NCBI RefSeq assembly: GCF_023856365.1
Contig: NW_026042434.1
Span: 1-64,000, forward strand
Source: Brienomyrus brachyistius
Lineage: Eukaryota > Chordata > Actinopteri > Osteoglossiformes > Mormyridae
Reading direction: 5' to 3'
DNA length: 64,000 nt
A program made the position numbers and the translations under genes. The notes under the pieces were generated by a model. The model worked only from the letters and a program-made list of their open reading frames with translations. It was not told the DNA's origin and did not search any database. Within the stretch, counting starts at the first letter, position 1. Each line of letters begins with the position of its first letter. Shown piece after piece: positions 46,652-56,365 of the stretch.

Positions 46652-47404
46652 GAAACAACTGCTATCACAACTAGAGATTGATGAGGTACAACACGATTGC
46701 TACGACAAGGGGGAGCCAGGACGACAGGTCAGGGGGGAGATATCATCATCCCCACATTCCGAGATTGGGTACCAAGCCCCATATATATTAGTAGGCTGAA
46801 TACAAGAGCAGCTGACCTGAGAAATAAGAAATAAGCTAAGCTGGAAACCTGGACCCTCCGACCAAGAATGCGTGAAGTACCCTCAGAAGGTCTACTAGAA
46901 GATGTACGTAGAAGACTACTACAGATCAGCTGATCTACACCACAGCAACAGTGATCCTTGAGCTGGACCGTCTTTGAAGACTCCGTAAATCTCCGTATAA
47001 TAATATATATCTACGGGAACGAGCAGAGAACAAGAACAAGATTTGTAAATGTAAGATTTGAAGGACCCGGCATGAAAAATAGAATAGTTCTCGTCATTAG
47101 TGAACATGTGTCTCGTCATTGTGTATCATGGACAGTAAGAGGGGGATCAATAGAGTGTTGTTATTATAACGTCTAAAAAGTATGATGGTCTGTCGATAAA
47201 TCAATCAGATAAATAATGAAGTCGTTTTCGCGAACACGCTGGAAAAGCCAGGGGCCGGACCGACTGTAGGGGGCGTGGCCAGAGATAGCCATCTCAGGCT
47301 GTCAAGTCTCCCGTTTTGGCCGGGAAACTACCGTATTTTACTTCTCTTTCGCGCCGTCCTCCCGTATTAGTATTTTCCCGTAAATCTCCCTTATATTATA
47401 TAGT

Positions 47405-47476
47405 TGCTGGATAGTGTAGTGGTAAGATCGCCGCCTTTCACACGGGAGACCGGGGTTCGAATCCCGGTTGTGGCCA
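47405..47476 (+). tRNA. tRNA-like copy 38 (probable pseudogene)
   Basis: Position A in S20. Confidence 0.6.
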
Positions 47477-47549
47477 AAAATATATTTTATATATTTTATA
47501 TATTTATATTATATTTATATTATATTTTTTATATATTGTATTATATAGT

Positions 47550-47621
47550 TGCTGGATAGTGTAGTGGTAAGATCGCCGCCTTTCACACGGGAGACCGGGG
47601 TTCGAATCCCGGTTGTGGCCA
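47550..47621 (+). tRNA. tRNA-like copy 39 (probable pseudogene)
   Basis: Position B in S20. Confidence 0.6.
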
Positions 47622-48374
47622 GAAACAACTGCTATCACAACTAGAGATTGATGAGGTACAACACGATTGCTACGACAAGGGGGAGCCAGGACGACAGGTC
47701 AGGGGGGAGATATCATCATCCCCACATTCCGAGATTGGGTACCAAGCCCCATATATATTAGTAGGCTGAATACAAGAGCAGCTGACCTGAGAAATAAGAA
47801 ATAAGCTAAGCTGGAAACCTGGACCCTCCGACCAAGAATGCGTGAAGTACCCTCAGAAGGTCTACTAGAAGATGTACGTAGAAGACTACTACAGATCAGC
47901 TGATCTACACCACAGCAACAGTGATCCTTGAGCTGGACCGTCTTTGAAGACTCCGTAAATCTCCGTATAATAATATATATCTACGGGAACGAGCAGAGAA
48001 CAAGAACAAGATTTGTAAATGTAAGATTTGAAGGACCCGGCATGAAAAATAGAATAGTTCTCGTCATTAGTGAACATGTGTCTCGTCATTGTGTATCATG
48101 GACAGTAAGAGGGGGATCAATAGAGTGTTGTTATTATAACGTCTAAAAAGTATGATGGTCTGTCGATAAATCAATCAGATAAATAATGAAGTCGTTTTCG
48201 CGAACACGCTGGAAAAGCCAGGGGCCGGACCGACTGTAGGGGGCGTGGCCAGAGACAGCCATCTCAGGCTGTCAAGTCTCCCGTTTTGGCCGGGAAACTA
48301 CCGTATTTTACTTCTCTTTCCCGCCGTCCTCCCGTATTAGTATTTTCCCGTAAATCTCCCTTATATTATATAGT

Positions 48375-48446
48375 TGCTGGATAGTGTAGTGGTAAGATCG
48401 CCGCCTTTCACACGGGAGACCGGGGTTCGAATCCCGGTTGTGGCCA
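48375..48446 (+). tRNA. tRNA-like copy 40 (probable pseudogene)
   Basis: Position A in S21. Confidence 0.6.
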
Positions 48447-48519
48447 AAAATATATTTTATATATTTTATATATTTATATTATATTTATATTATATTTTTT
48501 ATATATTGTATTATATAGT

Positions 48520-48591
48520 TGCTGGATAGTGTAGTGGTAAGATCGCCGCCTTTCACACGGGAGACCGGGGTTCGAATCCCGGTTGTGGCCA
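48520..48591 (+). tRNA. tRNA-like copy 41 (probable pseudogene)
   Basis: Position B in S21; last copy in the array. Confidence 0.6.
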
Positions 48592-48623
48592 GAAACAACT
48601 GCTATCACAACTAGAGATTGATG

Positions 48624-49588
48624 TAAGGACATAAAACTTATAGGTCCTGCAGGCCCCAACTCTGATCAGCCTGCATCAGTCCATCTCAGAGCTCCAAGAA
48701 AAGGATCCACTGGCCCAGGCAAGATTGGACTCCACGCATCAAACCATCCCTTTTAAGGAAGGCAAAGCCCTGCCGGCTCCTGAGAATAACTGGAGCAATA
48801 CAGAAAAAGCAAGACCTTTCACCCCCTGGAGTGGCCGGAGTTCCACAGTCAAACCACAGCAACAACAGCTGTCAGTCCCCAGACACAGACACCTTTTCCA
48901 CTAGAAATAGGATAACTCACCACACATAGATGTTAGGGACAAATACACGCATGTTTGGTCTCGTTTGAATAGGCATGAGACGGCGAGTGTTATACACTCA
49001 GATTTAAGGCAGTATAGTTTTCCCTAAGAGAACTATAGAAACTTCGGCTAAACCCACCAAACTGAGAGAGCCTCTCACATGGCAGAACAAGGGAATTACG
49101 ACCACCCCCTAAAGTGATCTGATTGGCTGAGGACTTGAGAACCAAGGCCAACAATGCCCCTAAAATTAACCGTTGACCGAAATTGGTCAGTCTTCAGAGA
49201 CATGCCATCACCTGGTTTGGATACTTAAGGAAGGGCCTCAGAAGGATTCGGGGAGTTACTCTGTAATCAGAGCTCCCACAGAGAACTGCGTGAAAGTCCA
49301 TCTGTAGTCAGATACTTTCCGCAGAACTTTGTGCACTCTCAGCTGAGGAATGTGATTGTTTAATATTGTATTTGTCCAAATGTATTTACAAGTATGTGGC
49401 CACATGTCAATAATTATATATTGTAATATGTTTAATAAATGTTGTCTTGATTACTTCATGACTGTCTGATTTGCTAACTTCTTTATAAACTTTCCAGATT
49501 GGACTTCTATCCTGATTAGGACTAAAGTGATAAATACTATCTTGCAGCCTCTGGGTTAAATCCCCTTTATCCGGGTCCCAAACTCGAC
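48624..49588 (+). repeat. L11: 3'-truncated L module at the right array edge
   Basis: It matches L to CCCAAACTCGAC and then changes abruptly to CCTAACCCTAA and unique sequence. The minisatellite half of L is missing. Confidence 0.9.
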
Positions 49589-49599
49589 CCTAACCCTAA
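49588..49599 (-). repeat. Telomere-type dodecamer (CCCTAA)2 at the array edge
   Basis: CCCTAACCCTAA lies exactly at the break between L11 and unique DNA. Its first base is shared with L. It reads TTAGGG on the minus strand. Confidence 0.8.
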
Positions 49600-49788
49600 T
49601 TTAATAATTATTTCAAATATTAATATAAATTGTTAAAATGCAAAATACTAGAAGTTCATGTTAAAAATGGACTATTTACAAAACAACTGCTGTAATGTGT
49701 TATCGATTTGATCTTTAACTAATGTAATGTAAGCAAATGGGAAATGTGTCTCTATATCATTATGCTGAAATCTATCTCTTTGTTACAG

Positions 49789-49908
49789 GCTTTCAGAAGC
49801 TGCTGGATCCTCTTCACTCTGGCTTGCTGATAGTTTTATCTTGCAGCATTATTCTGAACGTTGCTCTCATTTGTATAAGATGTAAACTGACCTGTACACA
49901 CTGTGCAG
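49789..49908 (+). CDS. IgSF inhibitory-type receptor, transmembrane exon
   Basis: The exon follows TTTGTTACAG and ends CTGTGCAG before a GTACGC donor. It is 120 nt with phase 1 at both ends, typical of Ig-superfamily genes. It encodes a short stalk (FQKLLDPLH), a hydrophobic segment SGLLIVLSCSIILNVALI of about 20 residues without charged residues, and a Cys- and Lys/Arg-containing start of the cytoplasmic side (CIRCKLTCTHCA). Absence of a basic residue within the membrane segment fits a receptor that signals through its own tail rather than an ITAM adaptor. The array ends only about 190 bp upstream. No Ig-domain exon was recognised on this strand in the window. Confidence 0.65.
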
Positions 49909-50395
49909 GTACGCTGCCCGGCTTTATGCACTCAGAAGGACAAAATGTAGATTTTAACAAATTATAGAAATATAAAATTGTTTTATGATAGATAACATTT
50001 TCATATTAAAACCACTCTTGCAGGTAATACAGTTTTAAAATCCATTATTAAATCTCACCTTATTTATATAAACCTTTTTGTACTGTAAGATTTACATTTT
50101 TGTATTATATCTTTCATATTTTGCAAAATCTATTGAAATATACATGTTGCAATAAGTTGCATATCAATAACTTTTATTACCAAGATCTCCTTTATAGCAA
50201 TTTTATTATATATGATATATGAGAACAAATGACACGTATCCAAACATGCACACTTAAATTGACAGAAGTCATTTTTACTTTCATTTTTGAGACAAAAAGG
50301 ATGTTGATTGCTTGAAAATTCGGAATGTTATCTGACCACGGTATGATACCGTGCGAAATTAAATAATATATTGATGTGTTATATATTTTAAACAG

Positions 50396-50442
50396 ATGAA
50401 AAGAACAGTGATATATCAAAAGTGGAATGGTCACGCAAGCAA
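50396..50442 (+). CDS. IgSF inhibitory-type receptor, cytoplasmic exon 1
   Basis: This 47-nt exon follows TTTTAAACAG and precedes a GTATGTA donor. Taking the single base carried over from the membrane exon, it encodes DEKNSDISKVEWSRKQ and ends in phase 0. It is too short to be convincing alone; the consistent phases on both sides support it. Confidence 0.55.
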
Positions 50443-50598
50443 GTATGTAATAAATATTTCAAATTACAAATCGTCAGTAAAACAAATGAACCTCAGACTG
50501 ATTTCCATCCTGGGATCAGCATTTTAAGTGCTATTTGTGAAAATAGGTAATAGCAAACCGATTTGATCCATCCAATTCTGCCATCTTTGTCTCCACAG

Positions 50599-50724
50599 TG
50601 CCATGACGAGGACACACTGAATTACGCTGCCCTGAACCTTAAGAAGCCAAAACCCAGGAGACAGAAGAAAGACGGGAATAATGACACTCTGTATTCTGAC
50701 CTCCGCTACAGAGATTATGAATAA
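50599..50724 (+). CDS. IgSF inhibitory-type receptor, last coding exon with ITIM-like motifs
   Basis: The exon follows TTTGTCTCCACAG. It encodes CHDEDTLNYAALNLKK, a basic stretch (KPKPRRQKK) and DTLYSDLRYRDYE before TAA. LNYAAL matches the ITIM consensus (L-x-Y-x-x-L); TLYSDL is a second tyrosine motif resembling an ITSM. The 19 residues between the YxxL boxes are too many for an ITAM. Tails of this form are common in fish leukocyte receptors (CD300-like, CD22-like, NITR groups); I cannot choose among them. AATAAA overlaps the stop codon at 50720-50725. Tyrosine phosphorylation and SHP recruitment are family knowledge, not shown here. Confidence 0.7.
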   Translation, partial: CHDEDTLNYAALNLKKPKPRRQKKDGNNDTLYSDLRYRDYE

Positions 50725-50725
50725 A

Positions 50726-51290
50726 GATGCTTCTCATTCATGTCAGTCACACAGAGTGTTCAGGGTGTAGCTTTAATAATGTTCAGAGGAGGGCAGGGGA
50801 GCCAGTGCTTCTGAGACTGAATCACGGGATTTTACGGAGTACCGGTGCTGAGTTTGGTGTCAGTGTGTTTGGGGCGCATTTTTACTGGAAGTGCAAATGT
50901 TCAAGCCAGACTGGGGGCTGAGGGAGGGGGAGAGGGGAGCCACAGAGATTATTTCTTCATGGCATGGGGGGGAATAAGCGGCTTTAATGTTGTGGAAAGG
51001 CTGAGTTGCTGCAATCAGTTCTTTGATGTCACACATGCTTACTTGTCTCCCTTGTGTACCATGCTGAATGGTTTGGGGCAAACGCACAGGGACTGATCGA
51101 TTATATTAAACAGATGAAAGAAACTGAATGAAAATTTCAAGTGTTCTTAAATTACGTTTTTCATTTAATTGTGTGTTCTGGATGTATTTTTGAGTATATA
51201 CATGTACCTGTATATGTACCTGTATATATACCTGTGTCGTTAATAACGATGTGGATAATTAAGAAAGAGGAGTTTTGTTTCTTGCTCCCT
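50726..51290 (+). other. Probable 3' UTR and downstream DNA
   Basis: No further coding exon was recognised. A G-rich patch lies at 50918-50942. Short frames on both strands lack motifs. Confidence 0.4.
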
Positions 51291-51296
51291 GTCTTG

Positions 51297-51420
51297 TTAC
51301 TTGGCTCACAAACATACACACACATAGACACACACACAAACATACACAGACACACAAACACACACACACATAGACACACACACACACAAACACACATGCA
51401 CACATGCACACACACACACT
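51297..51420 (+). repeat. (CA)n-type microsatellite, interrupted
   Basis: About 120 bp of CA repeats broken by ACATAG, ACAAACAT and ACATGCAC variants. The long Val/Cys-rich frames on the minus strand are artefacts of it. Confidence 0.9.
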
Positions 51421-51644
51421 GCTACGGCTCTGTAAGAACACTACCATGCTCTTTTGTGTGAGTGGGGTGGGGGGTGTTAAATAAGATGAAAATGACAATG
51501 GCTGTACTTTTGTTATGTCAGTTGTGTTTCTATAGTCATTGTATCATATTCCACAAGCTTTTTATTCTACAAGATGTACAAGCCAGTCAGTGTATTCAGT
51601 GGGGTGTTCAGGAGTCATTAGGTTCTGAAAAATGTCTTGCATTT

Positions 51645-51806
51645 AAAACATAATGTACTTTTGAATACTTAAGTATTTTTAGATGCAAATACTCCAGTAC
51701 TTTAACTGAAGTAAAAAATTAACTGAAAAACTTTGAGTATTATTTGACGAGGAGTATCTATACTTAACTCAAGTAGTGAAGTTGTGTACTTTGTCCACCT
51801 CTGTCC
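51645..51806 (-). mobile_element. Tol2-like hAT MITE end
   Basis: The reverse complement starts CAGAGGTGGACAAAGTACAC and continues with ACTACTTGAGTTAAGTATAG and several AGTAxTTxxAGTA words. This is the usual terminal sequence of fish hAT elements related to Tol2. Only about 160 bp remain and no transposase is present. Confidence 0.65.
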
Positions 51807-51809
51807 AAA

Positions 51810-52530
51810 AGTGACATACAGCTGTAAGCTGTTTGGGTTTGTTTGTCTGCTGAGTGCTTCTCTGCAGTGCTGCAGATGTTTCCACTGGTTAGATGCAGCT
51901 CAGGAAGACTGACCCACTGACTGCACTGTGCTGGACTCACTTTGCAAAGAGTAAAAACCACACAGACAGAACAATATCTGCTTCTTGTAAGACCCTGTTT
52001 CCTCTCTACCTCACCCAGGTCACGCTTTCAAGTATTCAGCCTAAGTTATTTTATCCAAACAAGCCACCATTATTATTCATGCAGCTGGACATTTGACTGG
52101 AGCACATGATTGCTACATATCACTACTGTACATGGAACGGAATGTACAGTTTTCACAACAGAACTTTAGAAAAGCAAAATTCTCATCAGTCCACATCTCT
52201 AACCACCACACATCCTAGGGCTCCCATTTATAATGGTACATTTTTGTTTTATTCACATTCTTTTTCATCACACAGATAAACACCATCCATTAATCTTACA
52301 GCATGTATCCTGGTCAGGGTGATGGGGACGACACCACCTATATCGAGTGTGATTTAAGGCCAAGACCTTAAAAGGGAGAGTCAAGACTGAGGCTTGTTAC
52401 AAGAGCAGTGGGGCACAAAACAACAAACAACATCATTATGAATGTAAAATAAATGGATGTATATATAAATATAGGGTAATAATAGAAACAAAAAATAAGA
52501 ATATATTACATACAGAGGAATATTATAGGA
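51810..52530. other. No gene recognised
   Basis: Short frames only. The CCTGGTCAGGGTGATGGGGA stretch near 52308 resembles the 3' part of a tRNA-derived SINE but is too short to call. Confidence 0.3.
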
Positions 52531-52579
52531 ATATTAAAATTAACTTATACACAATCCTTAACTTATACACAATCCTATT

Positions 52580-53230
52580 GCATGTAACATTATTGCTCAT
52601 GTGCCAGATATTAGCCTCCCAAAGGAAGCTGCCACACAGGGCATAATGCACTGGCTCAATGCAACACTGCACATCAGTGAATAAGGAGGAACAATATTGC
52701 AGATCAGCAGCAGATAGAAACTGTATCAGAAGACAGTGAACAGGGGAAAAGTTCAATGAGCAGAGTGCAGATTATAAAGCCTGACTGCTGTGGGGCCCAA
52801 TGACCTGCGGTACCGTTCTGTCACACGCCGGGTGTCTGAGTCTCTTACTGAAGGAGCTGCCCTTACGGGCCTCCATAGTCTGCTGGGGGGGTGAGAGGTG
52901 TCACATAAAATTGATGACAGCCTTGTTATCAGCCTGCTCTCATCCATCTACTCTACAGTGCCAAGGGACGCTCCTCCCTGATGATGAGAGGAGTCTAAGC
53001 ATGTGGACATTTGGGATAATGTGAGTTCAGAACTGGATGGTCAGCTGTACGACTTCCAGTCTGTAGGCAGACTCATCACCTTCAGTTATGATGGCAAACA
53101 CAGTAGTATCACCTGCAAAATTCAGGATCTTCACTGGAGCAGCAGTGATTTGTGTAGAAATTGAAGAGAAGAGGGAGAGCACAGAGCCTGGAGGAGCTCA
53201 GTGCTGAGGGTCAGCGTGTCTGATGTGTGC
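52580..53230 (-). pseudogene. Rex1-like LINE fragment (reverse transcriptase C-terminal region)
   Basis: On the minus strand the frame from 52947 encodes LSSILCDTSHPPSRLW, ERYRRSLGPTAVRLYN and similar, matching the end of Rex1-type ORF2, where a histidine/proline-rich stretch precedes the S-x-x-P-x-A-V-R-L-x-N motif. Above it, 53030-53220 reads like the reverse-transcriptase portion (CTGGAGGAGCTCAGTGCTGAGGGTCAG, as complement of the motif after the catalytic loop) but has no continuous frame. Several deletions separate the pieces. Confidence 0.55.
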
Positions 53231-53790
53231 TGTAAGCATACAGATGTCCTGCATTTGTGGAACATTTTGTTTGTGCTGCTGTTTATATGTGTTGTTGACG
53301 CTGCAGTCAGTAATTTTCCACTAGCAGTCTCACCTCTGCATTTTACAGGAAGACTGACCGACTGAGAGCAGGGTGTTTGTGTCTCTCTTCTCAGTGAGCG
53401 AAAACCACACAACCATCAGGTCCTCAGCTCAGGCCCACTGCTTCACTAGAAAAACCACAAAGGGTATTTTTATCTAAAAGTGGGTGAGCAAGTGAGATGT
53501 TATTGACAGCATGAATTTGTCTACTAACATTTTAAATTCAAACCTAAAAAGCAGTATGTCCAGGATGTCAGTAATTACATTTAGTCAGTATGAACAATTT
53601 GGGTGCAATAATATAGAATAATGTAGAATTTTGCATAATTCAGTTAATACCAGTAAGATACCGATCATTAACACTATAAGGTCATGTTGCTGAATCTCAT
53701 TGTTAAAGTTAAATGAATCTACGCATTTTTATACACACAAGACTGTGCTTAGTTCATCTTTCAGTCAAAATCACACAGTGAGGCAAATCT
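53231..53790. other. No gene recognised
   Basis: Unassigned. A minus-strand frame at 53412-53131 has no motif. Confidence 0.3.
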
Positions 53791-53799
53791 GACCATCTT

Positions 53800-53935
53800 A
53801 ATTGTTTTTGCTTGTGTGGAATGGCATCCCATGCAGGCCTGTGCTCTGTGCTTCCTGGGACAGGTCCCACCCTCTCCAGACCCCGATGAGAATTAGTAGT
53901 CGCTGGATAAAAGATTGACAAAAGATAAAAATACA
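53800..53935 (+). repeat. SINE-like 3' fragment
   Basis: GGAATGGCATCCCATGCAGG, GTGCTTCCTGGGACAGG, CTCCAGACCCC and GTCGCTGGATAAAAGATTGA follow the order of the 3' body of the tRNA-derived SINE at 55845-56120. The tRNA head is absent. Confidence 0.45.
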
Positions 53936-54439
53936 AAAGTCATTCTTGCTGTCTAACCTCTGATTACTGCATGACATTTCTGATTTCTGATAACTGATAA
54001 GTAGAAAATATGTTTAGTCTCTTGCTTGGTGGTAAGAAAAAAGGAGAACCACAAAGAGCACAGTCATTTTCAAGGTTATTTCTCACTGGTCAGTGTGAAA
54101 GGCTGCGTCATTAATATAACGCCGGGCTCAGCACAGTGACTGCACCTGCGCTGCACTGTAGAACACAAGCCAGGCTGCAGACCATCAGCCCTGAAAGTTA
54201 AAACAGGACTCGTATGTGTGTCATGTGGTGTTTAATAAAAATTTACAGGACAGAACATAGTGGATTCAGTTTCCTTTGCTCTTACACTCCCAGTCCAAAG
54301 TGTGGCCACGACTGCTGTCAATGCATCTGTCTCTTTTTTCACCTTAATTTTTCACCTGTGTTATTCACCTTAATATCAAAAGGCTCCAAAGCAGTACAGT
54401 AATGCAGAACAAATATTGTAACTAACAAGGAAGTGGGGA

Positions 54440-55375
54440 GGTAATGGACAGAAGTGTTGGTTTTTGGTAACTCCACTCCTCTGACCTCCACTGTAATTTT
54501 AGGTTCCTTGGAACAATATTGTAAACCAGTCATCACACACCTAGGGGTTAAAGTCGACACCAACCTTAAGTTTGACACTCAGATAAGGTTAGTTGTCAAG
54601 TCAAGCTTTTTACAATTGAGGCAGTTGGCCAAAATAAAGCCAATTCTTTCTAGGCAGCACTTTGAGACAGTAATCCACTCTTTTGTCACTACTAGTTTGG
54701 ACCACTGTAACGCCCTCTATGTTGGGGTTAGAGGCTCCACTATTGTTCACCTCCAGAAGGTTCAAAATGCTGCCGCACATGGAAATATGAGCATGTCTCC
54801 CCCATTTTAGCCTCACTCCACTGGCTGCCCGTACATTTTAGGATTCATTTTAAAATTCTGTTATTTGCTTTTAAAGCCCTCAGTGGTCTTGCTCCATCTG
54901 ACCTCTGTGAGCTGCTTCACCCTTACACCCCCACCCGCTCTCTCAGGTCAGCTGATCAGCTGTTCCTGACGGTTCCTAAGACTCAGCGTGAGCTTAGAGG
55001 GGATCGAGCCTTTGCAGTCGCAGCTCCTAAAATGTGGAATGACTTGCCTTTTCACATTAGAGAGGAATCCCCTCTGTCCGTTTTTAAATCTCTTCTAATC
55101 TCTTCTCCTTCACCTTTGACACATTGTGAGATGTTAATTTTAATAGTAAATCTTATTTTAATCTTAGCCTTTTCTTTATTAATTAATAGATTTTTTTAAA
55201 TTTTTATTAATGGCCTTTTACTCACATTGAATGTTTTGGTTTTTATTAAATTTCTTTTACTTCGTTTTTAAGTGTGTGAATGTTTTTATTTATTCCTTTG
55301 TGCAGCACTTTGGTCCATAAGGTTGTTTAAAGTGCTTTTCAAATAAAGAGCTGGATTGGATTACATTGGAAGATG
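54440..55375 (+). pseudogene. L2-clade LINE 3' fragment
   Basis: The frame at 54454-54810 gives ITHLGVKVDTNLKFDTQIR, LDHCNALYVGV and LQKVQNAAA, the thumb and downstream region of an L2-type reverse transcriptase. After a small deletion near 54780 the reading continues in another frame with LTPLHWLPVHFRIHFKILLF-type sequence (54808-54880) and a MWNDLPFHIR motif near 55035. The 3' UTR ends TGCAGCACTTTGGTCCATAA and CTTTTCAAATAAAGAGCTGG. It is 5' truncated and decayed. Confidence 0.65.
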
Positions 55376-55840
55376 GCTCAACAAATCTCTTTCACAGAAT
55401 GTAAAATTCGACAGAGGGCGCAAGGTGACATTCTGTCAGGGGCCCAGAATTTTTAGCTACACCTCTGTGTTACTGTGTTTTTTTTGTTCTAGCCATCAAT
55501 AACTCTGGAGTTGCTATATCGCCACCTGGTGGTGAAAAGATCAGACAAAAATATGTACACATGTTACCAACAGTTTGAAATTGAAGTGCAGAGTTAACAG
55601 GTTTAATTAATCGTCCCCACGGATGCCAGTCATGAAATTTGAGAATTGCAAATTAAAACACAGGAAAAAATCAGGAACACTACAAGATAAAATATTTAGC
55701 AAACACTCAATGTGCATCCAGGGTGACAAGGGACAACTGGAGGATGATATGACAATCTGACAGTGACATTCACAGCACTTTATATGTTGCCAAAAACAGA
55801 AAAGGGGATTAAAATCAAGAATCAGAAATCATGTATGAGG
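55376..55840. other. No gene recognised
   Basis: Unassigned AT-rich DNA. Confidence 0.3.
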
Positions 55841-55844
55841 GTGG

Positions 55845-56122
55845 GGCTGCTTGGTGGTGCAGTGATTAGCACTGTTACCTCCCACCACTGGGACTCAGGT
55901 TCGAGTCTCCGCCTGGGTCACATGTGTGGGGAGTTTGCATGTTCTCTCTTGCTAAATTGGCCGTAGGAGTGCATGTGTGTGTGAATGGTGTGTGAATGTG
56001 CCTTGCAATGAGCTGCCCCCCCGTCCTGGGTTGTTCCCTGCCTCGTGCACAGATCCTGCCAGGATAGGCTCTGGACCCCCCGCGACCCAGTAGCATAAGC
56101 GGTTTAGACAATGGATGGATGT
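55845..56122 (+). mobile_element. tRNA-derived SINE
   Basis: The head contains an A-box-like GTGGTGCAGTGATTAGC and a B box GGTTCGAGTCT (55898-55908), then GTGTGGGGAGTTTGCATGTT and the 3' body GTCCTGGGTTGTTCCC, CCAGGATAGGCTCTGGACCC, GTAGCATAAGCGGTTTAGAC and an AATGGATGGATG tail. This head and body arrangement is widespread in fish SINEs. It is unrelated to the tRNA-like copies of the array. Confidence 0.75.
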
Positions 56123-56365
56123 ATGAGGGTGAGTCACAATGACGACAGCTGCTCTGTTGACTTGGTCCCAGGAGTCGTCAGCGTTGGTCTGCCGGGGCCC
56201 CCGTCCTGTCTGTGGAAGCACCCGTCTTGTTGGCTGTTCTCTCTGCCTGGGCCCCCTCTCCTGCTGCCTCACGTTTGGGTTGAAGTGGCTCCCCAGTGCT
56301 TCTGTAAAGCTCTTTGTGTATCTTAGAAAAGGGCTGTATAAATGTAACATTCATTCATTTATTCA
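56123..56365 (+). repeat. Probable LINE/SINE 3'-end fragment
   Basis: It ends TGTAAAGCTCTTTGTGTATC, TTAGAAAAGGGCTGTATAAATG and a CATTCATTCATTTATTC tail, a typical non-LTR 3' end. Overlapping frames on both strands have no motif. Confidence 0.45.

Larger units (their letters stand above)
45714..46683 (+). repeat. S19: complete 970-bp S module
   Basis: First of three consecutive full-length units without L. Confidence 0.9.
46684..47653 (+). repeat. S20: complete 970-bp S module
   Basis: It differs from S19 by single bases (AGAGATAGCC for AGAGACAGCC; TTTCGCGCC for TTTCCCGCC). Confidence 0.9.
47654..48623 (+). repeat. S21: complete 970-bp S module, last S
   Basis: Followed by the truncated L11 that closes the array. 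Confidence 0.9.
10291..49588 (+). repeat. tRNA-like satellite array of modules S (970 bp) and L (1775 bp)
   Basis: The array consists of 23 complete or partial S modules and 11 complete or partial L modules in the same orientation. Copies are almost identical by eye; most variation is whole-block deletion. S runs from AGGTACAACACGATTG to GAGATTGATG and carries the tRNA-like copies near its 3' end. L begins TAAGGACATAAAAC after one ATTGATG and ends CTCCCTAC before another. Complete S+L is 2745 bp. The left edge is a divergent S module; the right edge is a truncated L joined to CCCTAACCCTAA. One 3.77-kb transposon composite interrupts it. Concerted evolution or recent amplification is inferred from the identity. 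Confidence 0.9.

Noticed and set aside
10606..48591. Regular repeats with spacers, as in a CRISPR array
   Set aside because: The spacers are identical AT-rich sequences, the repeat is a 72-nt tRNA-like sequence, and the context is vertebrate.
10606..48591. Functional tRNA-Glu gene cluster
   Set aside because: Acceptor, anticodon and T stems are mispaired in every copy and the body is Asp-like, so I list them as tRNA-like with pseudogene status likely.
11090..48659. Recurrent short open frames of 60-87 codons on both strands of the array (for example starting MTRHMFTNDENY, MSWTVFEDSV, MGASEIKPMF, MSKRISCILK, MGPAGPISFM)
   Set aside because: They recur because the DNA recurs, overlap each other on opposite strands, lack domain or signal motifs and are disrupted by the same small deletions that define array lineages.
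49588..49599. Interstitial telomere
   Set aside because: Only two repeats are present; reported as a junction feature, not as a telomere.
50599..50724. ITAM
   Set aside because: The spacing between the two YxxL boxes is 19 residues, longer than the usual ITAM spacing of about 6-12.
51161..51498. Val/Cys-rich and Thr/His-rich frames
   Set aside because: They are translations of the CA microsatellite.
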